Source of the DNA: Catalinimonas niigatensis
GTDB lineage: Bacteria; Bacteroidota; Bacteroidia; Cytophagales; Cyclobacteriaceae
Direction: 5' to 3'
DNA: 64,000 bases
Assembly: GCF_030506285.1 (NCBI RefSeq)
Contig: NZ_CP119422.1
Location: forward strand, 5,133,501 to 5,197,500
Shown here: positions 46,734 to 55,699 of the stretch, in pieces
How positions within the stretch are numbered: the stretch's first letter is position 1
How the letters are laid out: each line of letters begins with the position of its first letter
Notes under the pieces: generated by a model
Databases searched by the model: none
What the model saw: the letters and a program-made list of their open reading frames with translations, nothing else
Told to the model about the DNA's origin: nothing
Position numbers and translations under genes: made by a program

Positions 46734-47582
46734 TTGAAAATTAAGCTTTTTGACCAGCGTATCATCTTGGGAAGCCTGTTAATTTTATCCTTATCCTGTA
46801 GCCCGAAGCTTAGTCAGCGTACCGTTTATTTTCCTAAGCAGGTAACTCATGTAGATAAGTTGCCGCCTCAGGACAACCTATGGGTTTTCATGTTGGCCGG
46901 CCAATCCAATATGGCAGGTCGTGGGCTAGTAGAATCTCAGGATACGATCTCCCATGAACGTATACTCACCATCAGTCAGGAGAATGAATGGATACTGGCA
47001 AAAGAGCCTCTGCACCCTTATGAACCTAATTTAACTGGTCTAGACTGCGGATTAGCGTTTGGAAAAGAACTGATTAAACATCTGCCTGATTCTATCAGCA
47101 TCGCTTTAATTCCCTGTGCGGTAGGTGGCAGTGCCATTCAGCAATGGCTGGGAGATTCTACCTTTAGAGGAGTACAGCTTATGCATAATTTTCAGGAGAA
47201 GGCTGCATTTGCAAAGCAGTACGGGCGTATCAAAGGAGTACTGTGGCATCAGGGAGAAAGTAACGCTACTGCCGAACGTATACCCTTGTATGCAGCACAA
47301 CTGGAGAAATTATTAACAACTTTCAGGGACCATTTGGAGGATGAAAATTTACCTATACTGATAGGAGAACTGGGATCATTTGCCATTCCCAAAGAAAAAA
47401 GTGCCCAATGGGATAGCATCAATCAAGTTATTCATCAGGTTGCTGCATCAGATCCGCATGTAGGTGTAGTGCAAACCGATGATTTGGAGCATAAAGGAGA
47501 TCATGTACATTTTAACTCAGCATCTCAGCGCATATTGGGTAGACGTTTTGCAGAAAAATATATGGAAACCAGCGGCCAGTAA
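46734..47582 (+). CDS. SASA-type carbohydrate esterase lipoprotein (sialate O-acetylesterase domain)
   Basis: SGNH-fold esterase of the SASA/DUF303 group, which removes acetyl groups from sialic acid, xylan or other glycans. Lipobox LSLS-C22. The nucleophile is S58 in LAGQSNMAGRG; the oxyanion region is LIPCAVGGSAIQQW, LWHQGESNA (near 171-179) is the family hallmark, and the catalytic His lies in KGDHVHFNSAS near residue 260. Length of 282 residues is complete. The only in-frame start is a TTG at 46734, because a TGA lies three codons upstream. It is convergent with the GH32 gene, 15 bp apart. Acetylated glycan is the likely target; which one is unknown. Confidence 0.88.
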   Translation: MKIKLFDQRIILGSLLILSLSCSPKLSQRTVYFPKQVTHVDKLPPQDNLWVFMLAGQSNMAGRGLVESQDTISHERILTISQENEWILAKEPLHPYEPNLTGLDCGLAFGKELIKHLPDSISIALIPCAVGGSAIQQWLGDSTFRGVQLMHNFQEKAAFAKQYGRIKGVLWHQGESNATAERIPLYAAQLEKLLTTFRDHLEDENLPILIGELGSFAIPKEKSAQWDSINQVIHQVAASDPHVGVVQTDDLEHKGDHVHFNSASQRILGRRFAEKYMETSGQ

Positions 47583-47597
47583 TCAGAAGCCTGCATA

Positions 47598-49214
47598 TCA
47601 TTGTTCCTCCACTTCTCTTATCTCAGCTGCTACAGGATTCCAGATTGACTGTAATTCCCATATATCCATTGATTTTAAAACAACAGTGCCTCCAACAGAA
47701 TAGATTTCTACACCATCTAGTGCAGGATCTGGAAAAATACGGTTAGTCATGGCTACATAACCATCATTACCAAAAGCCTCAACCACTGAGTGGTCTACAA
47801 ACAAGTGTATTTTAACCGTACCATCATCAGTAGGCATCAGGGCGAGGGTACGTCCGCTAAATGTATCATGAAAGATAGTATCGCCGGATTGGGTTCTGTC
47901 CATAAAAAGGGACTGGGTAGCCGCATCATAACCGATGACAGTTTCCTGTTGATCTCCTTTAAATACTTTGATACCAAACTCACCTGCCAGCTGTTCTGCT
48001 TCAGCCTGGGTGTCAATGGCTTCATAGGCAAACTCAGCAATGATTTCCAATTGTTTGCCCTGAATGTTTTCCAGCGAAAGGTAGTTATCATCTTCCTGTA
48101 ACAGCACATTTTCATCATGCACATGTTTACCACGAATTTTTTGAAGCTCATCCACAGGCTTCTGGGTGAGGCGGGTTCCTTCGGGAAACTCATGCAGATC
48201 TAGTTCTCTTACTAAGGACTGGGCAGAGCGCCAGGGTGTGGTAGGAATTTTTTCTCCATACTGCCAGTTGTTCATCCACCCAATGAGTAATCTTCGCTCT
48301 CCAGGCACATGGTTCCAGGTGACACCGGCATAAAAATCACGGCCATGATCTAATGTCAGCACCAGATCATCCGTATTTTCATTGGTAAAGGTGCTACCGT
48401 CAAAATCACCGACGAAGTATTGCATGGAAGAGCCATTGTCATCGGTATTGTAGGAGACGATAAGTACCCACTTTTTTTCTCCGGTTTCAGCTACTTCCAG
48501 GGCAAAAAGATCGGGGCACTCCCAAATTCCATCTACAAATCCCTGGGCACCAAACTCGCTCATCATGTTCCATTCCAGTAAGTTTTGAGACTCATAAAAG
48601 CGGATTTTATGCTCCTGAGGTAAGGCTACGGCCATGATCCATTTCTGGTCCTCTTCATACCAGAACACTTTAGGATCACGGAAGTCTTTCATATTTTCAT
48701 CCAGTACCGGATTGCCTTCATATTTAGTCCAGGTTCGGCCTCTGTCGTTGCTGTAGGCAATCGCCTGATTTTGCAGAGCATCGGTATGAGCAGTATATAT
48801 CGCGATCAGACAACCCTCAGGCGAATCACAAAGGCCGCTGGTATTATTCTGATCTACTACTGCGCTACCGGAAAAGATCATGATACCCTCTTCCATTTCC
48901 AGGGCAACGGGCAGATGTTCCCAATGCACCAGATCCGTAGACACGGCATGTCCCCAACTCATATTACCCCATTGTATACCTTGGGGATTGTACTGATAAA
49001 AAAGATGATATTCTCCGTCAAAATACACCAGCCCGTTGGGATCATTCATCCAGTTTTCCTGGGGAGTAAAGTGATAAGCTGGTCGGTATAATTCCTGATA
49101 ATAGGTACTATCTACGGTAGTCACTTCCTGTTCTACAGCAGTTTCAGGAGGCTGGGTGCAACTCCATAGGATGAAGAATAGGGAAGTGCAAAGGCAAGCA
49201 TAAAAGTTTTTCAT
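47598..49214 (-). CDS. GH32 fructan/sucrose hydrolase lipoprotein
   Basis: Family GH32 enzyme (levanase, inulinase or invertase type), 538 residues from the ATG at 49214; the TTG at 49223 was not chosen. Lipobox LWS-C19. The catalytic triad is visible: nucleophile D58 in NWMNDPNG, R179-D-P181 in DFRDPKVFW, and acid/base E232 in WECPDLF. The FSGSAVVDQ and YTAHTD blades of the five-bladed propeller are present, and the C-terminal beta-sandwich ends with VHLFVDHSVVEAFGNDG-like residues (IHLFVDHSVVEAF). As a lipoprotein it acts in the periplasm or on the surface. It is divergent from the SemiSWEET gene. Confidence 0.93.
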   Translation of the reverse strand: MKNFYACLCTSLFFILWSCTQPPETAVEQEVTTVDSTYYQELYRPAYHFTPQENWMNDPNGLVYFDGEYHLFYQYNPQGIQWGNMSWGHAVSTDLVHWEHLPVALEMEEGIMIFSGSAVVDQNNTSGLCDSPEGCLIAIYTAHTDALQNQAIAYSNDRGRTWTKYEGNPVLDENMKDFRDPKVFWYEEDQKWIMAVALPQEHKIRFYESQNLLEWNMMSEFGAQGFVDGIWECPDLFALEVAETGEKKWVLIVSYNTDDNGSSMQYFVGDFDGSTFTNENTDDLVLTLDHGRDFYAGVTWNHVPGERRLLIGWMNNWQYGEKIPTTPWRSAQSLVRELDLHEFPEGTRLTQKPVDELQKIRGKHVHDENVLLQEDDNYLSLENIQGKQLEIIAEFAYEAIDTQAEAEQLAGEFGIKVFKGDQQETVIGYDAATQSLFMDRTQSGDTIFHDTFSGRTLALMPTDDGTVKIHLFVDHSVVEAFGNDGYVAMTNRIFPDPALDGVEIYSVGGTVVLKSMDIWELQSIWNPVAAEIREVEEQ

Positions 49215-49472
49215 GTTCAACAATGGATCTGAGTACGGATGACGTGCGTATGTGAGTTCGCTAATTTAGAGCGAATATTTTGTTCATTAACAAAAGAAAC
49301 TCAAAAAAGTCTATCTCAGGAGGAGTTTTATAGAAATGCTGTGAAGTCAAGAGCTAGTTAAGCCCATATTGGGTAGCAAAAAAATATTATTACAAAAATG
49401 ATGAACTGGCATGAAACTTTCGCAAGTATTTCACGAACAACAAAACGTTGAAATCCTTATTTATTTTAATTC

Positions 49473-49727
49473 ATGAGTCAATTTATCGGATTTGTGGCAG
49501 CAGCGCTTACTACAATTGCTTTTCTGCCGCAGGTAATCAAAACATATAAATCCCGTTCTGCTGAAGGCTTATCGTTGAGCACTTTTTCATTGTTAACTTC
49601 GGGCGTACTTCTATGGCTTATTTATGGACTGATGGTGATGGACCTTCCGGTGATTTTTGCTAATTTTTTGACCCTTATACTTGCCATCAGCCTTTTATTT
49701 ATGAAATTTAAATACAAAGCCCAATAG
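49473..49727 (+). CDS. SemiSWEET sugar transporter (PQ-loop)
   Basis: Small inner-membrane sugar transporter of 84 residues with three transmembrane helices, which works as a dimer. The PQ motif is P19-Q20 in AFLPQVIKTYKSRSAEGLS, and the third helix is VIFANFLTLILAISLLFM. Family members carry sucrose or glucose. It is divergent from the GH32 gene across a 258-bp gap, so the pair could share regulation and handle the same sugar. Its stop codon abuts the next ATG, so the two are probably cotranscribed. Confidence 0.92.
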   Translation: MSQFIGFVAAALTTIAFLPQVIKTYKSRSAEGLSLSTFSLLTSGVLLWLIYGLMVMDLPVIFANFLTLILAISLLFMKFKYKAQ

Positions 49728-50243
49728 ATGTTTCTACTCCGCCTTTTACTATGTACTCTGATGTTTAGTCAAAATGCTTGTAGTCAGAAAAACGATAAAC
49801 CGGTGCTATTGATGAATGCAAGTGTGCACAAAGGCAATGGAGAAGTGATTGAGAATGCTGCCCTTGCTTTTCAGGATGAAAAGATTACCCTGCTGGCAGA
49901 TGCCCGGCTCATCCGGCTGGACATGACTGCCTTTGAAGTGGTGGAGGCTTACGGCTTACACATTTATCCGGCAAGTTTGTTAGAAAAGTCACCAGCTATT
50001 ATCTCCGAAAAAGATTCACTGTACTATGTCACACTAAACAGCAGGGACGCAGGTTTGCTCACTTCGGCCAAATTTCCGGCTGCCCAATCTTTGCCGGTGC
50101 TGGAAGAGGGGGCGGAAGCTACTTTTGTGGTGTCAAAGCAAGTGCTTGATGAGGAAGGAGTAGATATTCGTTATCTGGTAGTAAAAGGTAAGCTGAAGCA
50201 AGAAAATAACCTATCTTTGCGCTTATTACGTCCGGATCAATAA
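49728..50243 (+). CDS. Lipoprotein resembling an amidohydrolase composite domain without the barrel
   Basis: A 171-residue protein starting directly after the SemiSWEET stop. The lipobox is near SQNA-C18. Residues about 26-82 (LLMNASVHKGNGEVIENAALAFQDEKITLLADA, then VVEAYGLHIYPAS) match the N-terminal beta composite domain of imidazolonepropionase-like amidohydrolases, in which VHTG.G.VIENG leads to the HxYPG turn before the metal-binding TIM barrel. Here the barrel, with its HxH, Lys and Asp ligands, is absent. The C-terminal part (GAEATFVVSKQVLDEEGVDIRYLVVKGKLKQ) looks like the closing strands of the same domain. So it seems to be a barrel-deleted derivative that has kept an intact frame. 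Catalysis is unlikely; binding is possible. Confidence 0.6.
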   Translation: MFLLRLLLCTLMFSQNACSQKNDKPVLLMNASVHKGNGEVIENAALAFQDEKITLLADARLIRLDMTAFEVVEAYGLHIYPASLLEKSPAIISEKDSLYYVTLNSRDAGLLTSAKFPAAQSLPVLEEGAEATFVVSKQVLDEEGVDIRYLVVKGKLKQENNLSLRLLRPDQ

Positions 50244-50282
50244 CAATCCGGGTGATTATTTTTTATAGTGTAAATTGAACGA

Positions 50283-51149
50283 ATGAATGCTGTGGAAATC
50301 GCTTACCTGACAGAAGAACGTATCCAAAGATTTATCCAGGCTGCGCTGGCAGAAGATATAGGGGAGGGGGATCATTCTTCACTGGCAGCCATACCTGAGG
50401 AAGCAAAAAGCCAGGCACGCCTGCTGATCAAAGGAGAAGGAATACTGGCCGGAATTACATTGGCTGAGAAGATTCTGAAAACGGTAGATCCATCACTGAA
50501 GGTAGACATCTATTTACAGGATGGACAATCCGTAAAATTTGGAGATATCGGCTTCGTTGTTAGCGGTAGTGCGCGATCTATTCTTTCGGCAGAAAGACTG
50601 CTGCTCAATTGCATGCAGCGCATGAGTGGTATTGCCAGCTATACCCATCGTTTGAAGGAACTGATCAAACATACGGATGCCAAACTGCTGGATACCCGTA
50701 AGACGACGCCCAACTTTAGGCTGCCGGAAAAGTGGGCAGTAGTCATAGGTGGAGGTACAAACCACCGTTTTGCGCTCTACGACATGATCATGCTCAAGGA
50801 CAATCACATTGACTTTGCAGGCGGGATTTCGCAGGCGATTCAGCGTACCAGGGCTTATCTGGAGAAATTAGGTAAACCATTGAAAATAGAAGTTGAGACC
50901 CGCAATCTGGAAGAGGTAAAAGAAGTATTGGCTATCGGTGGAGTGGATATCATCATGCTGGATAATATGAGTCCTGAACTCATGCGTGAGGCGGTAGCCT
51001 TGATTGGAGGAAAGTACGGGACTGAAGCTTCCGGCAATATCAATGAGCAAACCATCAGCGCCGTAGCAGAAAGTGGAGTGGATGCGATCTCAGTAGGAGC
51101 ATTGACCCATTCAGTCAAAAGTATGGACATCAGCCTAAAGGCTTTTTAG
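50283..51149 (+). CDS. nadC: Nicotinate-nucleotide diphosphorylase (carboxylating)
   Basis: Quinolinate phosphoribosyltransferase of NAD synthesis: quinolinate plus PRPP gives nicotinate mononucleotide, CO2 and diphosphate. The 288-residue length is standard. Motifs: EDIGEGDHSSLA at the N-terminus, ERLLLNCMQRMSGIAS, LDTRKTTPNFRLPEKWAVVIGGGTNHR, DMIMLKDNHI, IEVETRNLEEVKE, DIIMLDNMSPE and the C-terminal GVDAISVGALTHS. Cytoplasmic. The stop overlaps a small AGCC/GGCT hairpin followed by T residues, perhaps its terminator. nadA and nadB are not in this window. Confidence 0.97.
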   Translation: MNAVEIAYLTEERIQRFIQAALAEDIGEGDHSSLAAIPEEAKSQARLLIKGEGILAGITLAEKILKTVDPSLKVDIYLQDGQSVKFGDIGFVVSGSARSILSAERLLLNCMQRMSGIASYTHRLKELIKHTDAKLLDTRKTTPNFRLPEKWAVVIGGGTNHRFALYDMIMLKDNHIDFAGGISQAIQRTRAYLEKLGKPLKIEVETRNLEEVKEVLAIGGVDIIMLDNMSPELMREAVALIGGKYGTEASGNINEQTISAVAESGVDAISVGALTHSVKSMDISLKAF

Positions 51150-51225
51150 TGCATTTCAATGCCTAGGCTTCTTTTTAACGCATTCTAAAATAGCATTTGA
51201 TAGCCTCTGACTCTCTCCGGAAGTA

Positions 51226-51247
51226 AAACTTTTCACAAGAAAAGTTT
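51226..51247. repeat. Perfect 9-bp hairpin upstream of the YcxB-like gene
   Basis: AAACTTTTC (51226-51234) and GAAAAGTTT (51239-51247) enclose an ACAA tetraloop. It may end the nadC transcript or act in the leader or promoter of the next gene; a near -7 box, TATACTTG, starts at its last base. Confidence 0.4.
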
Positions 51248-51292
51248 ATACTTGCATCCTGATTCTAAAATTTTCAAATCTTTCTTGTAAAA

Positions 51293-51769
51293 ATGATTGT
51301 AAAGACAAAAAAGTATAAACTGGAAACAGGCACTTATATCAAACTGGCGATGCTCAACATTGTCAAAGAACAGTGGTGGGTGCTGCTGATTGCAATAGCC
51401 ATTGCCTGTGGAGCGTTTTTTATATGGTCGTGGTGGTGGATTATCGGAGCTGCCATTGCTCTGACGCTCTATATCCTGTTCTGGCTCATTCAGTTCGCAG
51501 GAGTAACGCAACTGGAGCAGAATAAAATCCTTTTTGAGAGATTGAGTTATGAGATCAACAGCCAGCAGGTGCTGATCAAGGTAAATCCCAAGCAGGGTAT
51601 GCCGCTCAAGTGGGAGATGATCAAGAAAGCACAGATCGGCAAAGATTATTTTCTACTGATCGTATCCAAAGCCCAGATGGTACATTTGCCTTTCCGTATC
51701 TTCAATACAGAAAACGAGAAAAAATTTGTAGAGACCATTCTGAAAAGAAAAGGGTATATCAAGCAGTAA
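51293..51769 (+). CDS. YcxB-like two-helix membrane protein
   Basis: A 158-residue protein with two adjacent membrane helices (about residues 24-44 and 45-65; WWVLLIAIAIACGAFFIW and WWIIGAAIALTLYILFWL). A C-terminal YcxB-like domain follows (ILFERLSYEINSQQVLIKV, WEMIKKAQIGKDYFLLIVSKAQMVHLPFRIF, VETILKRKGYI). The GMPLKWEMIKKA segment with hydrophobic strands is typical of this family. Function unknown. It is convergent with secDF across a strong terminator. Confidence 0.82.
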   Translation: MIVKTKKYKLETGTYIKLAMLNIVKEQWWVLLIAIAIACGAFFIWSWWWIIGAAIALTLYILFWLIQFAGVTQLEQNKILFERLSYEINSQQVLIKVNPKQGMPLKWEMIKKAQIGKDYFLLIVSKAQMVHLPFRIFNTENEKKFVETILKRKGYIKQ

Positions 51770-51855
51770 ATTGCAGATTGAAAATCCAAGATTAAAGATT
51801 CAACATCAATTCAAAATATAAGTTATTAAAATCTGTTTGATGTTGATGTAAAAAG

Positions 51856-51893
51856 AAAAAAGGGGTTCAGAAAATTTCTGAACCCCTTTTTTT
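51856..51893. terminator. Strong bidirectional intrinsic terminator
   Basis: GGGGTTCAGAAA and TTTCTGAACCCC form a perfect 12-bp stem around a single central base. Flanking A and T runs extend the pairing to 18 bp and give a U tract on both strands. It sits between the convergent YcxB-like gene and secDF, so it can end both transcripts. Confidence 0.9.
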
Positions 51894-51918
51894 ATATGCT
51901 CCTTCCGGAGCGGATATT

Positions 51919-54900
51919 TTATACCTTTTGCTTTTTGTCTTTATCGGGGGTAGTCGCTGTAACTGGTTTTCTTCTGCGGGCAGAAAGGTCAACCACTACT
52001 GGAGAAGCGATAAAGATAGAAGAATAAGTACCTACCAGTATACCGATAAATAAGGCGAAAGAAAAGCCTCTCAGCACCTCACCACCAAACAAAAGCAGGA
52101 TCAGTACCACAATCAGAGTAGTAAGTGAGGTAATCAGTGTTCTGGACATTACATCATTTACTGACTGATTGATAACCACAGCAATATCTGACTTGGGTTT
52201 TAAGCCAAGGGTTTCGCGGATACGGTCAAACACAATTACTGTATCGTTGATAGAATAACCCACAATAGTCAGCATAGCTGCGATAAAGACCTGGTCTACT
52301 TCATAGCTGATGCCTAGCAAGCGAGCGATGGCATAGGCAGAAAGTACGAACAATACGTCGTGAAACAAGGCTACAACCGCACCCAAACCATATTGCCACT
52401 TGCGGAAACGTACCAGGATGTAGAGAAAGATCGCAATCAACGCGACCACAATAGATTCCTGTGCGGACTGCTTGATATCGTCGGCGATAGTGGCACCTAC
52501 TTTAGAAGAACTGGAAATAGTGAATGCATTTTCACCTACTTCCGCAGCATTTTCCTGAAAGCTGCTACCGGTAAATTCTTCAATACCGCTGATCAGTCTG
52601 CTTCTTACCTCACCATCAGCCTCGGTAGATTCATCTTCTACCATATAGCTGGTGGTCACCTTAAGCACATTGTTAGCTCCATAGGTTTTTGCTTCAACAC
52701 TGGCATTCTCAAACTCATTGCCCAGAGATGCCTGCAAGTCAGAAGGCACAACAGCCTCATCAAAAGTAATGACATAAGAACGACCTCCTTTGAAGTCAAC
52801 ACCTAAATTAAGTCCACCTTGTGCAATAAGAACCACCATACCCAGCACGATAAAAGTACCGGAGAAAATATAAGCCAATCTTCTTCTGGACATGAAGTCT
52901 AAATTGAGATTAGACAGCATATTGGCAGAGAAAGGCATAGAGAATGACATCTTGCTCTCATCCCCTTTGCGAGTCATCCATTCCATGATTACCCGGGTAA
53001 TGAATACTGCTGAAAAGAATGAGCAGACAATACCAATCATCAGGGTAACGGCAAAACCTCTTACCGGCCCCTGTCCTAACACATACAGAATAACGGCAGT
53101 AATAAAGGTAGTGGCATTAGAGTCAATAATGGAGCTATATGCTTTGCTGTAACCGGCGCTAATGGCTGCTCTCAGTTTGGAGCCTGCCCTGAGTTCTTCA
53201 CGGATACGTTCAAAAATCAGTACGTTGGCATCAATGGACATACCGATAGTCAGTACAATACCGGCAATACCAGGAAGCGTGAGCGAAGCATTAAGCTGAG
53301 CCAGAATTCCAAGAATAAAGAAAATGTTGAATACCAGGGCTATGTTAGCAATCAGACCTCCTTTGGCATAGTAGGCCAGCATAAATAGAACTACTATGGC
53401 TAAACCTGCCAGAATAGAAGTGATGCCCTGCTGTACAGCTTCTTTACCCAATGAAGGACCTACGATCGCTTCTTCTACAATGCGGGTAGGCGCAGGGAGT
53501 GCACCGGCTTCCAGAATATTGGCTAAATCCTGCGCTTCGTTGATGGTAAAATTACCGGAGATAGAAGAGTTTCCGTTAGGAATTTCACCTTGTACCACCG
53601 GTGCAGAATACACCCGCTCATCAAGAATAATAGCCACACGGCGTCCGATACTGTTGGCAGTAAGGCGTTTCCATTTACGGGCACCTTCGGCGTTCATGCG
53701 CATACTCACCGCAGGGCGGGAAGCCTCATCATAATCCTGACGGGCATCTACGATTACTTCTCCGGTCAAAGGAGCCTTGCTTCCTCGCTCACGTTGTATC
53801 GCATAGAGTTCTACTAACTCAATCTCACCCTGTGCTCTGGGTTTTACATCCCAAACAAATTGCAAGTCTGAGGGCAACAATGACTGTACATCTTCGCGCT
53901 GAATAATATCATTAATTTTGGCGGTGTCATCTATATTGTAGACCAGACCGTAGCTCAGAGGCGATTGTAGCAAGCTAAAAAGCGGAGATATCTGAGAGTT
54001 AAGCAAAGAGTCGCTACCGCTTCCTGCTGAGTCTCCTTCACTCAATTGTTGCTCAAGGTCGAGGGAATCTTCTGCCTCACTTTCACCTTCTGTCAGGGCA
54101 GAAAGCTCATCACCAGAAGTTGTGGTGCTTTCCTGCTCTAACCCTTGTAGGTCATCCGTTCCGGCTACCATGCCTTCAGCTACCAGCATATTATTAATTT
54201 CTTCCAGAGAATTTACATACTCACCAGGCTCCAGTACTTGTACAAACTCCAGTTTGGCAACACCTTGCAGCAGGTTTCTCACCCTTTCCGGATTGTCAAT
54301 TCCAGGAAGCTCAATCTGAATACGGCCCTGGTTCTGTAAGCGCTGGATGTTAGGCTGAGAAGTACCAAAACGGTCAATACGTGTCCTGAGAATATTAAAT
54401 GAACGGTCAATGGCATTATCCACTTCTTCATTAATCACATCCAATACTTCTTCATCAGAAGAATCGAAGCTGATGCGGTTGCGGGTTGCAGAATTCACAA
54501 AGATATTGCTAAGCTGTTTTTCAGGAGCTACCTTCTGAAAAGCCTCATAAAAAAGATTGGTAAAGCTTGCCTGGCTATTGGCACGACGTTGCCTGGCCAG
54601 TTCAAGAGCCTGTAGAAAGTCCTCATCCTTGCTGTCTCCGGAGAGGTTTTTAATAATTTCTACTGGAGAAACTTCCAGCACCACATGCATGCCTCCCCGG
54701 AGGTCAAGGCCCAGATTTAGTTCAGTTTCCTGTACTTCTTCGTAAGTAAACTGAGCACCAAAAAAATTGTAAACGGGCTGCTTGAATACAGAGTCCAGGT
54801 ATTCCTGCTTTTTAGCAAAATCAACATTGCCTTCTGTTGTAGTCGCATAGGCTGTCGCGTTCTCCTGTACGTTGTTGGAAACCACGGTAAATGACAGGTA

Positions 54901-54960
54901 GTAAATGCATAACAGTGATATAATCACCGTCAGAACAACTATTCCGGTCTTGTTACGCAT
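51919..54960 (-). CDS. secDF: Protein translocase SecDF fusion
   Basis: SecD and SecF fused in one 1013-residue chain, which uses the proton gradient to help SecYEG export proteins. The ATG at 54960 gives a normal first membrane helix; the open frame extends 28 codons further upstream. SecD half: LGLDLRGGMHVVLEV near residue 75, the P1 periplasmic region with an acidic Ser/Glu-rich insert near residues 260-315, and GMSIDANVLIFERIREELRAG. SecF half begins near 685: NLDFMSRRR, VDFKGGRSYVITF and VGYSINDTVIVFDRIRETLG. The fusion is usual in Bacteroidota and some Firmicutes. Confidence 0.97.
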   Translation of the reverse strand: MRNKTGIVVLTVIISLLCIYYLSFTVVSNNVQENATAYATTTEGNVDFAKKQEYLDSVFKQPVYNFFGAQFTYEEVQETELNLGLDLRGGMHVVLEVSPVEIIKNLSGDSKDEDFLQALELARQRRANSQASFTNLFYEAFQKVAPEKQLSNIFVNSATRNRISFDSSDEEVLDVINEEVDNAIDRSFNILRTRIDRFGTSQPNIQRLQNQGRIQIELPGIDNPERVRNLLQGVAKLEFVQVLEPGEYVNSLEEINNMLVAEGMVAGTDDLQGLEQESTTTSGDELSALTEGESEAEDSLDLEQQLSEGDSAGSGSDSLLNSQISPLFSLLQSPLSYGLVYNIDDTAKINDIIQREDVQSLLPSDLQFVWDVKPRAQGEIELVELYAIQRERGSKAPLTGEVIVDARQDYDEASRPAVSMRMNAEGARKWKRLTANSIGRRVAIILDERVYSAPVVQGEIPNGNSSISGNFTINEAQDLANILEAGALPAPTRIVEEAIVGPSLGKEAVQQGITSILAGLAIVVLFMLAYYAKGGLIANIALVFNIFFILGILAQLNASLTLPGIAGIVLTIGMSIDANVLIFERIREELRAGSKLRAAISAGYSKAYSSIIDSNATTFITAVILYVLGQGPVRGFAVTLMIGIVCSFFSAVFITRVIMEWMTRKGDESKMSFSMPFSANMLSNLNLDFMSRRRLAYIFSGTFIVLGMVVLIAQGGLNLGVDFKGGRSYVITFDEAVVPSDLQASLGNEFENASVEAKTYGANNVLKVTTSYMVEDESTEADGEVRSRLISGIEEFTGSSFQENAAEVGENAFTISSSSKVGATIADDIKQSAQESIVVALIAIFLYILVRFRKWQYGLGAVVALFHDVLFVLSAYAIARLLGISYEVDQVFIAAMLTIVGYSINDTVIVFDRIRETLGLKPKSDIAVVINQSVNDVMSRTLITSLTTLIVVLILLLFGGEVLRGFSFALFIGILVGTYSSIFIASPVVVDLSARRRKPVTATTPDKDKKQKV

Positions 54961-55071
54961 AATAATATAAGTTAAATAGTAAAAGCTTGTTTGATAAGTA
55001 TAAATAAGATAATTCAGCTCATTTGCAAGGCTTCCGGCCAGCAATAAGCATTCATTTTTTGCAGCGAGATG

Positions 55072-55446
55072 TTAGGGTGCGTTGGGAGATATAAAGGTTC
55101 GGAAGAGTATCTTGAAATAACTGCTCTGGGGGAGAGGCAAATCTACATTGACATTTTCAATAATTTCCTCTATCAGTTCCAGTTCAAGGATAGCGCTATA
55201 AATTACGGATATTTGTATTTTATAAATTGGAACAATAGCCTCATAAACAGCAGAAAGCACGGTAATATTTTCTGAAGAACGAGTTTCATCTGCCGATACA
55301 TCCTGATGGTGACTAACAGGCTCACCCAACGACAAATTATGCATCATAAATGGCCGATAGCTTGTAACCAACAGCATCATAAATGTCGTTAGTACAATAA
55401 AAAGATGCTTTCCTTTGCCAGCAGATATCGTTCGTAGCGTGCTCAT
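55072..55446 (-). CDS. Small conserved hypothetical protein ending in ISPNAP
   Basis: A 124-residue protein with an N-terminal hydrophobic segment (about 13-32, HLFIVLTTFMMLLVTSY) that may be a signal or anchor. The rest is short and mixed, ending in PLPQSSYFKILFRTFISPNAP. Small Bacteroidota proteins with a similar YF..LF...ISPNAP end are familiar to me but have no known function. The start is an ATG and the frame is free of stops, and no overlapping gene competes for this stretch. It lies upstream of secDF on the same strand, 111 bp apart. Confidence 0.6.
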   Translation of the reverse strand: MSTLRTISAGKGKHLFIVLTTFMMLLVTSYRPFMMHNLSLGEPVSHHQDVSADETRSSENITVLSAVYEAIVPIYKIQISVIYSAILELELIEEIIENVNVDLPLPQSSYFKILFRTFISPNAP

Positions 55447-55620
55447 AAAATTTGTGAGTGCGAAAGTAGCTATTCTTCAGGTAAACACAAAAGCTTAAAA
55501 TTATATCCATTAATAAAATAAATTTTACAAAGAATGCTTATATATAGTGTAGTATAAGTTTCTGTAAGCAGTAATTAAGGCGAGAGAATGCTTAATATAA
55601 AAGTGAAGAATGGATGCCTC

Positions 55621-55652
55621 TTTGTTTAAAATACGCTTTTTAACTATTTTTG
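55621..55652 (+). promoter_or_regulatory. Bacteroidota-type promoter for the fused E1 gene
   Basis: TTTG at 55621-55624 (-33) and TATTTTTG at 55645-55652 (-7, full match to TAnnTTTG) are 20 bp apart, within the usual spacing. Transcription would begin near 55659, about 40 bp before the GTG start at 55700. Confidence 0.6.
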
Positions 55653-55699
55653 AAAGTGGCGAATTTGCAGGACAGAAGTGAATCACAAAACTCGTTATA

